Positions 1-5,875 are shown, counted from the first letter of the stretch. The stretch: 6,005 bases of DNA from Planctomycetaceae bacterium (GCA_015493185.1 WGDQ01000678.1:1-6005), one strand, 5' to 3'. Notes: a model not told the origin generated them from the letters alone. Numbers and translations are program-made.

Positions 1-159
1 TTGGCGGTCAGGTGCAGTTCGTGTGAGACCGATACGCGCAGAATACAAGAGCAATTTAACCCACGATTCTAGGTCATGATGGGGCTTTTGCAAGGGGCCC
101 CTCTCCGCTCTATTTCCGGTCCCGAATCGCTTGCGGCCCAGTTGGAGTTTTTCCACGGG
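1..159. other. Left-edge sequence with no supported gene
   Basis: This stretch lies downstream of the stop codon of the minus-strand pentapeptide gene. Short open frames on both strands here show no recognisable family, no Shine-Dalgarno and no repeats. A GGGGCCCC palindrome sits near 97-104, and GGGGC/GCCCC segments could form a hairpin. No T-tract follows on either strand, so I do not call a terminator. Confidence 0.5.
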
Positions 160-729
160 CTAGGGTTCTCGGACGGCGCCGTGTTGCTCCGGATCGAAAC
201 CTTTGGGCCAGCGGGTGCGGTTGTCGTACACGGTGTCGTCCAGCACAACACCATGGAGTTGGGCATTGGAGAGGTCAGCCCCCGTGAGTCGCGCCCCCTC
301 TAGGTGGGCGTCTGTCAGATCGGCCGAGAAAAGGTTGGCGTTGTGGAAATTGGCGGAGCTCGCCTCGACGCGGCGCAAGTTGGCATCGACCAACGAAGCA
401 CCGATGAGCGTCGCGCGAATTAAGATCGCTTCCTGCAAGTTGCAATGACGCATATCGGAAAACGTCAGGTCGGCCTCTTCGAGGTCGGCTTTGCGCAGGT
501 TGGTTTTCGACAGCACCTGCCGAGATAAATCGGCGCGTCGAAGACAAAGCCCTTCGAGGCACGCACGGTCGAGATGACCACTTTCCTGTCGGTGCAGCAA
601 GTTGCCACTTGTTTTGTCGCGAATCTCGATCAGCGTCGGGTTTCTCCTTGAAAAAACTGCCGGTTTTCGCGAACTCGATCCTGGGCGTGCGGCAGTCGCA
701 TTGCTCGATACCCCGCGGGGCAAACGCAT
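160..729 (-). CDS. Pentapeptide-repeat protein
   Basis: The frame from the first ATG gives 189 residues, stop TAG at 160-162. Residues 53-166 are about 23 uninterrupted pentapeptides of the A(D/N)Lxx type. Leu occupies every fifth position from 53 to 163, replaced only by Met93, Ala123 and Phe128. Such repeats fold as a right-handed quadrilateral beta-helix of about five to six coils. A C-terminal cap at 168-184 carries the TRWPKGFDP signature common in this family. No signal peptide or membrane segment is visible, so it is probably cytosolic. Its function is unknown; pentapeptide proteins can be interaction scaffolds or gyrase protectors, and nothing here points to either. The first ATG has no Shine-Dalgarno, and residues 1-31 look unlike the family. 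The family-like part begins near LIEIRDKTSG (residue 33), just after AAGGAG, so the real start is probably ACG at 634-636 or CTG at 631-633. The 729 end is therefore a maximum. The gene lies 563 bases downstream of rph and is probably a separate unit. Confidence 0.85.
   Translation of the reverse strand: MRLPRGVSSNATAARPGSSSRKPAVFSRRNPTLIEIRDKTSGNLLHRQESGHLDRACLEGLCLRRADLSRQVLSKTNLRKADLEEADLTFSDMRHCNLQEAILIRATLIGASLVDANLRRVEASSANFHNANLFSADLTDAHLEGARLTGADLSNAQLHGVVLDDTVYDNRTRWPKGFDPEQHGAVREP
644..649 (-). promoter_or_regulatory. Shine-Dalgarno before a non-standard start codon
   Basis: AAGGAG on the minus strand is followed after 7 bases by ACG (634-636) and after 10 bases by CTG (631-633). 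Both are in frame with the pentapeptide protein and sit exactly where its family-like sequence begins. No ATG, GTG or TTG is in frame at a suitable distance. This site argues against the upstream ATG at 727-729, which has no such signal. Confidence 0.55.
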
Positions 730-1292
730 TGCGAAGGTTTACCGTGGGCTTGCCTGAGCCCTCGAGCATTGCCACACGATCTTCCTCATGTTTGCTGATT
801 GCCCCCCCCGAAGGTTCTTCGTTTGCCCGGGCGCGCTTATCAGCCAACATGGATGAACTATACGGGATTTGCCGCTCAACCGGCACACTGGATGCGAACA
901 AAAGCTGAGCGCCGGTAATCACTATCCGTGTTTGTAAAATATAGATCGCCCAGGCTGTGCCGAAAGCAGCAATGCGTGAAGTTGATGGAATCGGGCAGAT
1001 GGCCGAGGCTCGGATTTTGCGAACGGCTCAATGCCGTCTAGTCTCCCGGCAGGAGCCGAAAACAGGGGCAGGGCGGTTCGCCTCGGTCCCCTCACGAGAT
1101 CGGGGGAAGGACTGGTGGAGACGGAAGCTCTGGCGCACGCAAGCGGGGCCAATATCGAGGGCGGGGATTTCGTAAATAGAGGAGTGGTTCCGTCGCGCCG
1201 TGAATGGTGATAGTTGAAAAAAGCACGGTGCGACGCGATGTGTGTCGAGAGGTTCGAGCCGATCTCGTGTGGTTCGTCTGGGCGCGGTTTGT
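730..1292. other. Intergenic region between rph and the pentapeptide gene, no supported gene
   Basis: This 563-base stretch has short open frames but none with a recognisable product. A minus-strand frame (922-1308) overlaps the rph end by 16 bases, has no Shine-Dalgarno and is rich in Pro, Ser and Arg. Another frame starts with GTG at 922 and runs out of frame into the pentapeptide gene. A run of eight C (802-809) is present. Small hairpins occur at 1088-1105 (CCCC/GGGG with a 2-base bulge) and 1246-1267 (CGAGA/TCTCG). A run of six A at 1217-1222 reads as T6 on the minus strand downstream of rph, but no good stem directly precedes it. I saw no tRNA or promoter of good quality. Confidence 0.5.
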
Positions 1293-2045
1293 TCAGTCGA
1301 AAGGCCATGCGCGGCCGAGAGCTTTTCGTTGTAATTGTGTCAGTTCACGGATGCCTCGCTGAGCGTGCCGTAGAAGGGCTTCTAATTCTTCGCCGCTGAA
1401 GGTGGCCTCTTCGCCCGTTCCTTGAATCTCGACGAACTGGCCCGTGCCGGTCATCACGACGTTCATGTCAACCGTCGCCGCAGCATCCTCGATGTAGTCC
1501 AAGTCTGTAACCGGTCGTCCGTCGACGATGCCGACGCTTACGGCGGCGATACTTGTTTTCAAGGGATACACACCGAGCTTTCGCCAGTTCGCCACGCTAT
1601 TGAGTGCGTCAACCAGCGCGACAAGGGCTCCCGTGATGCTGATGGTTCGCGTGCCGCCGTCCGCTTCGAGCACATCGCAGTCGATCGTAACGGTGCGGGG
1701 CCCCAGAGCACGAAGGTCAGCTACCGCGCGGAGACTGCGGCCAATAAGCCTCTGGATTTCTGTGCTGCGACCGTCGATGCGTCCACCGCGATCGCGTCGT
1801 TTTCTGGGTTGTGTACTGCCCGGTAGCATTCCGTATTCGGCAGTGATCCACCCGCGCGGTTCTTCCTCAGCATGCATCCAAGGCGGTACTTCTTCATCCA
1901 CGCTTGCCGTGCAAAGAACCGTTGTTCGGCCTGCCTGAATCAGTACACTTCCAGGAGCTGATCGGGTGTAGCGACGCTTGATCTTTACCGGCCGCAGCGC
2001 GTCGGCAAGACGGCCGTCGTGCCGAAGTGCCCGTGATTTGCCCAT
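1293..2045 (-). CDS. rph: Ribonuclease PH
   Basis: This is a 250-residue protein close to the usual length of about 240. RNase PH is a phosphate-dependent 3'-to-5' exoribonuclease that trims the 3' ends of tRNA precursors and other RNAs, normally as a ring-shaped hexamer. Visible family blocks are RHDGR (8-12), GSVLIQAG with VLCTASV (32-49), GWITAEYGMLPGST (65-78), DGRSTEIQRLIGRSLRA (91-107) and DCDVLEADGGTRT (122-134), which contains the phosphate-binding Arg region. Further on, AAVSVGIVDG is followed by Asp187 and Asp193, matching the conserved catalytic acidic pair. The ATG at 2043-2045 is chosen because RHDGR follows at once, as in the family, with weak purine-rich sequence (GAGAAAAAC) before it. 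The frame stays open upstream to a TTG touching the argF stop, adding 48 residues unlike the family. It is probably the last gene of the argBDF unit. Confidence 0.95.
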   Translation of the reverse strand: MGKSRALRHDGRLADALRPVKIKRRYTRSAPGSVLIQAGRTTVLCTASVDEEVPPWMHAEEEPRGWITAEYGMLPGSTQPRKRRDRGGRIDGRSTEIQRLIGRSLRAVADLRALGPRTVTIDCDVLEADGGTRTISITGALVALVDALNSVANWRKLGVYPLKTSIAAVSVGIVDGRPVTDLDYIEDAAATVDMNVVMTGTGQFVEIQGTGEEATFSGEELEALLRHAQRGIRELTQLQRKALGRAWPFD

Positions 2046-2189
2046 GTTTTTCTCGTGCTCTTTCGATCCTGTTTGCTCAATTGCGCAGTAAGATGTTGCG
2101 GTTTCCGGCGGGGTGACCGTGTATTTTCGCAACTTGGAAGAGATGGACAGGGCATCTGGCGGTGGGTGTCGTTGCGAGATTGTCTGCAA
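2046..2189 (-). other. argF-rph spacer, open in the shared frame
   Basis: The 144 bases between argF and rph contain no stop codon in the frame that argF and rph share, so 48 sense codons follow the argF TAG. No promoter of good quality is visible. The start of the spacer forms the 3' part of a hairpin beside the argF stop. It is most simply an untranslated spacer, but the open shared frame is worth testing. Confidence 0.4.
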
Positions 2190-2190
2190 C
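2171..2190 (-). repeat. Hairpin at the argF stop codon
   Basis: The minus strand reads GTTGC-AGA-CAA-TCT-C-GCAAC: a 5 bp stem, a one-base bulge and 3 more base pairs around a CAA loop. The first G is the last base of the argF TAG. No T-tract follows, so it is not a standard terminator. It could stabilise the argF mRNA end or affect termination of translation. Confidence 0.4.
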
Positions 2191-3110
2191 TAGCGGCTTT
2201 GTGGGCCGAGCAACCACGCAAGAATGCCTTTCTGAACGTGAAGCCGATTGGCCGCCTGCTCAATCACCACGCTTTGCTGGCCGTCGATCACCTCGGAAGT
2301 GACTTCTTCGCCCCGATGGGCCGGTAGACAGTGCATGAACAGCGCATCGGGCGGCGCATGCGACATCAGCTCGGCGTTCACCTGATAGTCGGCAAAATCA
2401 TGGCGTCGCTGTTCGGCTTCGTCCTCTTGCCCCATGCTGGCCCAAACATCGGTGTATACGACGGCCGCGTCGCGCACAGCCTCGATCGGATCGCGAACGA
2501 TACGTAGCGGAAAGTCGGGCAGCTCACGCTCGATTAGAGCCAGAAACTCCGAATCAAAATCATAGCCCTCGGGAATGGCCCCCACGAAGTTCATCCCGAG
2601 TTTGCCGCAGCCGATTGCCAGGCTGCGAGCCACGTTGTTGGCATCGCCGACATATGTGATCGTTTGCCCTTGGCTGTCGCCCAAGCGCTCGCGAATCGTG
2701 TATAGATCGGCCAGCGCCTGGCAGGGATGTGCCAGATCGGTGAGCCCGTTGATCACAGAGCAACTGGAAAAGTGGGCCAGTTCTTGTACGGTTTCATGCT
2801 TGTAGCTGCGAGCAACGATGCAATCGACATATTGGCTGAGAACACGGGCAAAATCGGCTGGCGATTCGCGAGAGCCCCAGCCCGAGTCGCTGCCCAAAAA
2901 CATACTGCCGCCACCTAGGTGGACGATCGCTGTTTCGAAACTCACGCGCGTTCGCAACGACGGCTTCTCGAATAGCAGTGCTACCACACGGCCCGGCAAC
3001 AGGGGCTCGCGAAGCCCTTGTTCGTATTTGGTTTTCAGATCCTCCGTGATTGCGAAGATGCGTTCAATCTCCGGTCGTTCCAATTGGGCCATGCTCAGCA
3101 AGTGTCGCAT
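2190..3110 (-). CDS. argF: Ornithine carbamoyltransferase
   Basis: This 306-residue enzyme is of normal length. It joins carbamoyl phosphate to L-ornithine to give L-citrulline, the sixth step of arginine synthesis, in the cytosol, usually as a trimer. The carbamoyl-phosphate loop is FEKPSLRTRVSFE (47-59), with SLRTR where many members have STRTR. HPCQALADL is at 128-136, DVWASMGQE at 221-229 is the ornithine-binding SMG loop, and HCLPAHRGEEV is at 260-270. The SMG loop and the HCLP block favour a true ornithine enzyme over the acetyl- or succinyl-ornithine transcarbamylases. The ATG at 3108-3110 is preceded by GAGAG with 7 bases of spacing, and the start MRHLLSM matches the family, so the start is secure. 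It lies 150 bases after argD, across a spacer with terminator-like structure. Its stop TAG is the only stop between it and rph in the same frame. Confidence 0.96.
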   Translation of the reverse strand: MRHLLSMAQLERPEIERIFAITEDLKTKYEQGLREPLLPGRVVALLFEKPSLRTRVSFETAIVHLGGGSMFLGSDSGWGSRESPADFARVLSQYVDCIVARSYKHETVQELAHFSSCSVINGLTDLAHPCQALADLYTIRERLGDSQGQTITYVGDANNVARSLAIGCGKLGMNFVGAIPEGYDFDSEFLALIERELPDFPLRIVRDPIEAVRDAAVVYTDVWASMGQEDEAEQRRHDFADYQVNAELMSHAPPDALFMHCLPAHRGEEVTSEVIDGQQSVVIEQAANRLHVQKGILAWLLGPQSR

Positions 3111-3173
3111 CGTTCAACTCTCGTTCCGTTTTTTGCAGCAGGCCAACACGTGCCGCCTGGTCTGAAATCGCCA

Positions 3174-3192
3174 ATCGTCGGCTGGCGACGAT
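3174..3192 (-). repeat. Perfect 7 bp hairpin
   Basis: The minus strand reads ATCGTCG-CCAGC-CGACGAT: a perfect seven-base-pair stem with a five-base loop, directly downstream of the terminator-like hairpin. No T-tract follows, so it is not itself a terminator. Confidence 0.5.
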
Positions 3193-3195
3193 CGT

Positions 3196-3220
3196 GAAAG
3201 AAAATCGCGGCGGAGCCGCG
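3196..3220 (-). terminator. Terminator-like hairpin between argD and argF
   Basis: On the minus strand CGCGGC-TCC-GCCGCG forms a six-base-pair, all-GC stem with a three-base loop, followed by ATTTTCTTT. This fits a rho-independent terminator, though the T-tract is broken by a C and the stem is short. It lies about 40 bases after the argD stop and 85 bases before argF. It could end part of the argBD transcripts, or be the terminator half of an attenuator. Confidence 0.5.
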
Positions 3221-3260
3221 CGGGGTGAGCTATCGGGCGGTTGCCTCGGGCCGGCGATTT

Positions 3261-4472
3261 CTAGACGGCCCCGCCCCCAGCGTGATTGAGCAGTACCTCA
3301 TCAAGAATGTCGCACCCCTCGTGAACCTGGTCTTCGCTTAAGTTCATGGCTGGCAGCAGCCGCAGTACCGTATCTTGAGTGCAATTGATCAATAGTTTGC
3401 GATCGAGGCACTTTTGCACGATTGGTGTGCCTTCGACGGCCAACTCGACGCCGATCATCAAGCCAAGAACGCGGATTTCTTGAATCAAATCGCACTTTTC
3501 CCGCAATGTGCTAAGCCGTTGTCGGAATAGCTCGCTGATGTGCCGAGCGTTGTCGAGCAGTTTCTCTTGCTCAATCATCTCTAATGTTGCCAGACCAGCC
3601 CGGGCAGCGAGCGGGTTCCCTCCGAAAGTCGAGGCATGCATCCCCGGCCGCAGGCTGGGGGCGATCTCTTTTTTCGCGATGATCGCTCCGCCGACAAGGC
3701 CGCCGCAAAGGCCCTTGGCCAACGTCATGATGTCGGGCGTGACGTTGAAGTGTTGGTAGGCGAACCACTGGCCCGTGCGGCCGCAGCCAGTTTGCACCTC
3801 GTCGAATATCAGCAGCAGTTCGTGCTGGTCGGCCAGTTTTCGCAGACCTTCAAGGAATTCAACCGATGGGATGCGAACGCCGCCTTCGCCTTGCACCGGC
3901 TCCACGAGGATCGCTGCGGTTTCGTCGTCGATGCATTCGGCGACAGCATCAAGGTCGTTGTAGGGCGCGTAGACGAAACCTGCGGCCAACGGCCCGATGC
4001 CGTCATGATATTTTGGTTGTGCCGTTGCCGACACGGCGCCCATCGTGCGGCCGTGAAAGCCTTGTTCAAAGGAGATGATTTTGTACTTTTGGGGTGGCGT
4101 GTGCAGTCGGGCGAGCTTGATGACCGCCTCGACGGCCTCGGCGCCAGAATTGCAAAAGAAAGCCTGACCACCGAAGCTCCGTTCGCTGAGCGCCTTGGCC
4201 CATAGCCCCTGAGATTCGATGTACCACGTGTTGGGTACATGAATCAGCGTTTCCAATTGCTCGCGAACCGCCTGAACGACTGGCTGCGGGCAGTGGCCTA
4301 AAAGGTTGCAGCCCCAACCGGGAAATAAATCGAGGTAACGTTGGCCCTCGGCGTCCCAGACGTAGGAGCCTTCACCACGCACTAAGCAGATCGGGTAACG
4401 GCGATAATTGGGAATGACGTATTGATCAAACAGCTCGATCACTTGCTGCGACGTCGTCACCGTATTGACCAC
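3261..4472 (-). CDS. argD: Acetylornithine aminotransferase
   Basis: This 403-residue protein is a class III (fold type I) PLP aminotransferase of normal length. It converts N-acetylglutamate 5-semialdehyde and glutamate to N-acetylornithine and 2-oxoglutarate, the fourth step of arginine synthesis. Some relatives also act on succinyl-diaminopimelate in lysine synthesis. Visible motifs are NSGAEAVEAVIKLAR (108-122, cofactor phosphate binding), GFHGRTMG (138-145), EPVQGEGG (191-198), FDEVQTGCGRTG (223-234, Asp224 binding the PLP ring nitrogen), Lys253 in TLAKGL (the PLP lysine) and STFGGNP (281-287). The glycine-rich stretch after the lysine reads CGGLVGG rather than the GGGxPIG common in well-studied ArgD, a small variation. 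The GTG at 4470-4472 is chosen because AAAGGAGA lies immediately before it at ideal spacing. ArgD, ornithine and GABA aminotransferases look alike; the argB and argF neighbours settle the role. Confidence 0.95.
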   Translation of the reverse strand: MVNTVTTSQQVIELFDQYVIPNYRRYPICLVRGEGSYVWDAEGQRYLDLFPGWGCNLLGHCPQPVVQAVREQLETLIHVPNTWYIESQGLWAKALSERSFGGQAFFCNSGAEAVEAVIKLARLHTPPQKYKIISFEQGFHGRTMGAVSATAQPKYHDGIGPLAAGFVYAPYNDLDAVAECIDDETAAILVEPVQGEGGVRIPSVEFLEGLRKLADQHELLLIFDEVQTGCGRTGQWFAYQHFNVTPDIMTLAKGLCGGLVGGAIIAKKEIAPSLRPGMHASTFGGNPLAARAGLATLEMIEQEKLLDNARHISELFRQRLSTLREKCDLIQEIRVLGLMIGVELAVEGTPIVQKCLDRKLLINCTQDTVLRLLPAMNLSEDQVHEGCDILDEVLLNHAGGGAV

Positions 4473-4858
4473 GAAAGTCTCCTTTAATGCTTAGGCCCAT
4501 CACCAGCTATTGAGCGGCAAAGCTTGGCTTGGCTGAAACACGTGTTCGCGAAGAAGCCGCGGCAAGTGCAAGAGCGTTTGTCCTGTTAGCGGGCAGTCGG
4601 TTTCTTAGCGAATACGAGTTTGCCCGAAAGTAGCAAAGCACAAGAACACGCTACCGCGGCACATCCGGAAAAAATGAAACAACCGGTTGATTTGGGGATT
4701 GATGATGATTTGGGGATTGATGACAGTTACACGGCCGACGAGGTTCGTTTCCTGCGTTGCTTTGCGGGTAAGCAGCGTCCAGCACTTTTTTATCGAGTTG
4801 GTCCATTAGGCTGTGAGCGACGTGCGATGGGTTCGCGTCAAACGCCGCAAGCCGGTGC
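4473..4858. other. argB-argD spacer (386 bases)
   Basis: This long gap holds the argD Shine-Dalgarno AAAGGAGA (just before 4472), a perfect 18-base tandem duplication and a plus-strand frame that may be a decayed small gene. I see no strong minus-strand promoter. The best candidate for argD (TTGCTA, 16 bases, TATTCG, near 4608-4640) matches consensus poorly. No clear intrinsic terminator follows argB. Confidence 0.5.
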
Positions 4859-4860
4859 TT
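4674..4860 (+). pseudogene. Possible decayed small gene of a planctomycete hypothetical family
   Basis: A plus-strand frame opens with ATG at 4674 and encodes an acidic stretch (DLGIDD twice) and then SYTADEVRFLR. From memory, planctomycete genomes carry small hypothetical proteins with a (Y)T-x-(D/E)E-hydrophobic-x-FL start and a later block resembling FPTWSEVLEVVRSLGYRKV. After about 4770 the frame loses resemblance. Fragments in the other two plus frames do resemble the later block: FLSSWS near 4786-4805 and DVRWVRVKRR near 4818-4847. The switch falls around a run of six T (4786-4791). This would fit a frameshifted remnant. The frame itself stays open into the argB 3' end, antisense to it. 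The ATG has only a weak GGAAAAA before it. Chance resemblance is quite possible. Confidence 0.25.
4688..4723 (+). repeat. Perfect 18-base tandem duplication
   Basis: TGATTTGGGGATTGATGA occurs twice head to tail (4688-4705 and 4706-4723) with no mismatch. The unit is a multiple of three and encodes a doubled DLGIDD in the plus-strand frame that starts at 4674. Perfect identity suggests a recent duplication, probably by replication slippage. Confidence 0.9.
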
Positions 4861-5791
4861 ACCTCTGGCAGTTGGTTTGCTCTTTGGTACGACCGTCCGC
4901 CGCGTCACCTTCGTCATGCACCAATTCGGTGCCAACTCCATGGCTTGTATAGACTTCCAGCAACAGCGAATGCCGCAGGCGTCCGTCGATGATGTGTACC
5001 TTGCGGACTCCTCGATTCAAAGTTTCAAGGCAGGCTTCGATTTTCGGAATCATGCCAGCATCAATCGCACCCGAGGCGAGCAGTTCCCGGGCTTGGCTGG
5101 CCTTGAGCGAGTGAATTAAGGAATTTGGGTCGTCTTTGTCGCGGCGCACTCCGTTCACATCGCTGAGGTAGACGAGTTTTTCCGCTCCCAGCGACTGGGC
5201 AACTGCGGTGGCGGCGGTGTCGGCATTGACATTCAGTTTTTCCCCCCGGTCATCCTGGCACATGGAGGGAATAACTGGGACGATACCGGCGTAGCAAAGA
5301 TTCTCGATCGTGGTGCGATCCACGCGGGTCACTTCGCCTACGTAACCAAGATCGATTGCTTGCCCCTGCTTGTCGGCGAGCTGGAGGCGGCGCCCGAAAA
5401 GAACGTTGTTTTCGTTGCGGAAATTCAGCGGAGCAGCCCGGCCGCCGAGACGCTCGATCCAATCTGCCAGTCGCTCATTGGTGTCGCGGGCCAAGACGCG
5501 CTCGACGATGTCGCGCACTTTGGCATCCGTGTAGCGGCGTCCTTGAACAAAGTGGGGTTCGATGCCCGCCTCGGCCATCGCGCGGCTGATTGCCGCACCG
5601 CCTCCGTGTACGACCACGGGACGCATGCCGACGGTTTCCATAAAGACAATGTCAAGCAACACGTGGCGCAAGGCGTCCTCGTGTTCCATGACGCTACCGC
5701 CCAGTTTGATGACGGTGATCTTGTCGCGGAACTTGCGTATCCAGCCTAGGGCCTCGATTAGAACGTCGGCTTTTTCGATGGCGGTTTTCAA
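4859..5791 (-). CDS. argB: Acetylglutamate kinase
   Basis: From the TTG at 5789-5791 this gives 310 residues; the family is usually 260-300. It phosphorylates N-acetylglutamate with ATP, the second step of arginine synthesis. Visible motifs are IKLGGSVM (28-35, Lys29), VVVHGGG (59-65), GRRYTD (84-89, substrate-binding Arg86), NVNADTAA (187-194), LSDVNGV (209-215) and MIPK (Lys250). The N-terminal helix ADVLIEALGWIRKFRDK and the C-terminal VHIIDG (265-270) with GVGT (285-288) are marks of arginine-inhibited hexameric kinases, so feedback inhibition is likely. A 22-residue polar tail follows GVGT and looks disordered. The TTG is chosen because GGAG lies 10 bases before it and the protein then begins as in the family. 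An in-frame TTG at 5840-5842 would add 17 Arg/Pro-rich residues without a Shine-Dalgarno. It is the first gene after the promoter at 5908-5935. Confidence 0.95.
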   Translation of the reverse strand: MKTAIEKADVLIEALGWIRKFRDKITVIKLGGSVMEHEDALRHVLLDIVFMETVGMRPVVVHGGGAAISRAMAEAGIEPHFVQGRRYTDAKVRDIVERVLARDTNERLADWIERLGGRAAPLNFRNENNVLFGRRLQLADKQGQAIDLGYVGEVTRVDRTTIENLCYAGIVPVIPSMCQDDRGEKLNVNADTAATAVAQSLGAEKLVYLSDVNGVRRDKDDPNSLIHSLKASQARELLASGAIDAGMIPKIEACLETLNRGVRKVHIIDGRLRHSLLLEVYTSHGVGTELVHDEGDAADGRTKEQTNCQR

Positions 5792-5801
5792 CCGTGTCGG
5801 A

Positions 5802-5805
5802 CTCC
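5802..5805 (-). promoter_or_regulatory. Shine-Dalgarno deciding the argB TTG start
   Basis: GGAG on the minus strand lies 10 bases before the TTG at 5789-5791. This spacing is slightly long but usable, and it supports this start over the upstream in-frame TTG at 5840-5842, which has no such signal. Confidence 0.5.
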
Positions 5806-5812
5806 AAACAGC

Positions 5813-5827
5813 AGGGCCTCGTGCCCT
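5813..5827 (-). repeat. Small hairpin in the argB leader
   Basis: The minus strand reads AGGGC-ACGAG-GCCCT, a five-base-pair stem with a five-base loop, about 8 bases upstream of the argB Shine-Dalgarno. It could modulate ribosome access, but it is short and may be chance. Confidence 0.3.
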
Positions 5828-5875
5828 CGCTTGGCCGTGCAAAGAGGTGCCGTCCGCTAAATTCCTCGATAGCGT

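Larger units (their letters stand above)
3164..3261 (-). repeat. Nine-base inverted repeat enclosing two hairpins (argD-argF spacer)
   Basis: On the minus strand GAAATCGCC (3261-3253) begins with the last base of the argD TAG, and GGCGATTTC (3172-3164) is its perfect reverse complement. The pair could close a structure holding the hairpins at 3206-3220 and 3174-3192. The first arm can also pair over 7 bases with GCGATTT at 3208-3202, inside the terminator-like hairpin and its T-tract. The pairings exclude each other, as in attenuators. Only base complementarity is seen; regulation is inferred. Confidence 0.45.

Noticed and set aside
275..922. Minus-strand open frame of 215 codons with a GTG start
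   Set aside because: Its second half runs out of frame through the clear pentapeptide repeats, and the first half shows no family resemblance or Shine-Dalgarno.
1088..1105. CCCC/GGGG hairpin in the rph downstream region, considered as a dispersed repeat unit
   Set aside because: Only one copy is in the window and the stem is four base pairs plus a bulged extension, so repeat status cannot be supported.
1217..1267. Possible terminator of rph (hairpin 1246-1267 and T6 at 1222-1217 on the minus strand)
   Set aside because: The stem is weak and lies more than 20 bases from the T-run; the GCAC/GTGC segment beside the T-run has too small a loop.
1246..1267. GGTTCGAGCC resembling a tRNA T-arm
   Set aside because: The flanking stem is not the required five base pairs around a seven-base loop, and no acceptor, D or anticodon arm is present.
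922..1308. Minus-strand open frame of 128 codons downstream of rph
   Set aside because: No Shine-Dalgarno, a Pro/Ser/Arg-rich composition typical of GC-rich non-coding DNA, no known domain, and overlap with the rph end.
1422..1938. Two overlapping plus-strand open frames opposite rph
   Set aside because: They mirror the rph codon pattern and resemble no family; rph is clear on the minus strand.
3636..4205. Long plus-strand open frame (189 codons) opposite argD
   Set aside because: It is a shadow of the argD coding sequence, has no recognisable domain, and argD on the other strand is certain.
4651..4941. Minus-strand open frame spanning the argB end and the tandem repeat
   Set aside because: It starts inside argB out of frame, has no Shine-Dalgarno, and its repeat is only the 18-base duplication translated.
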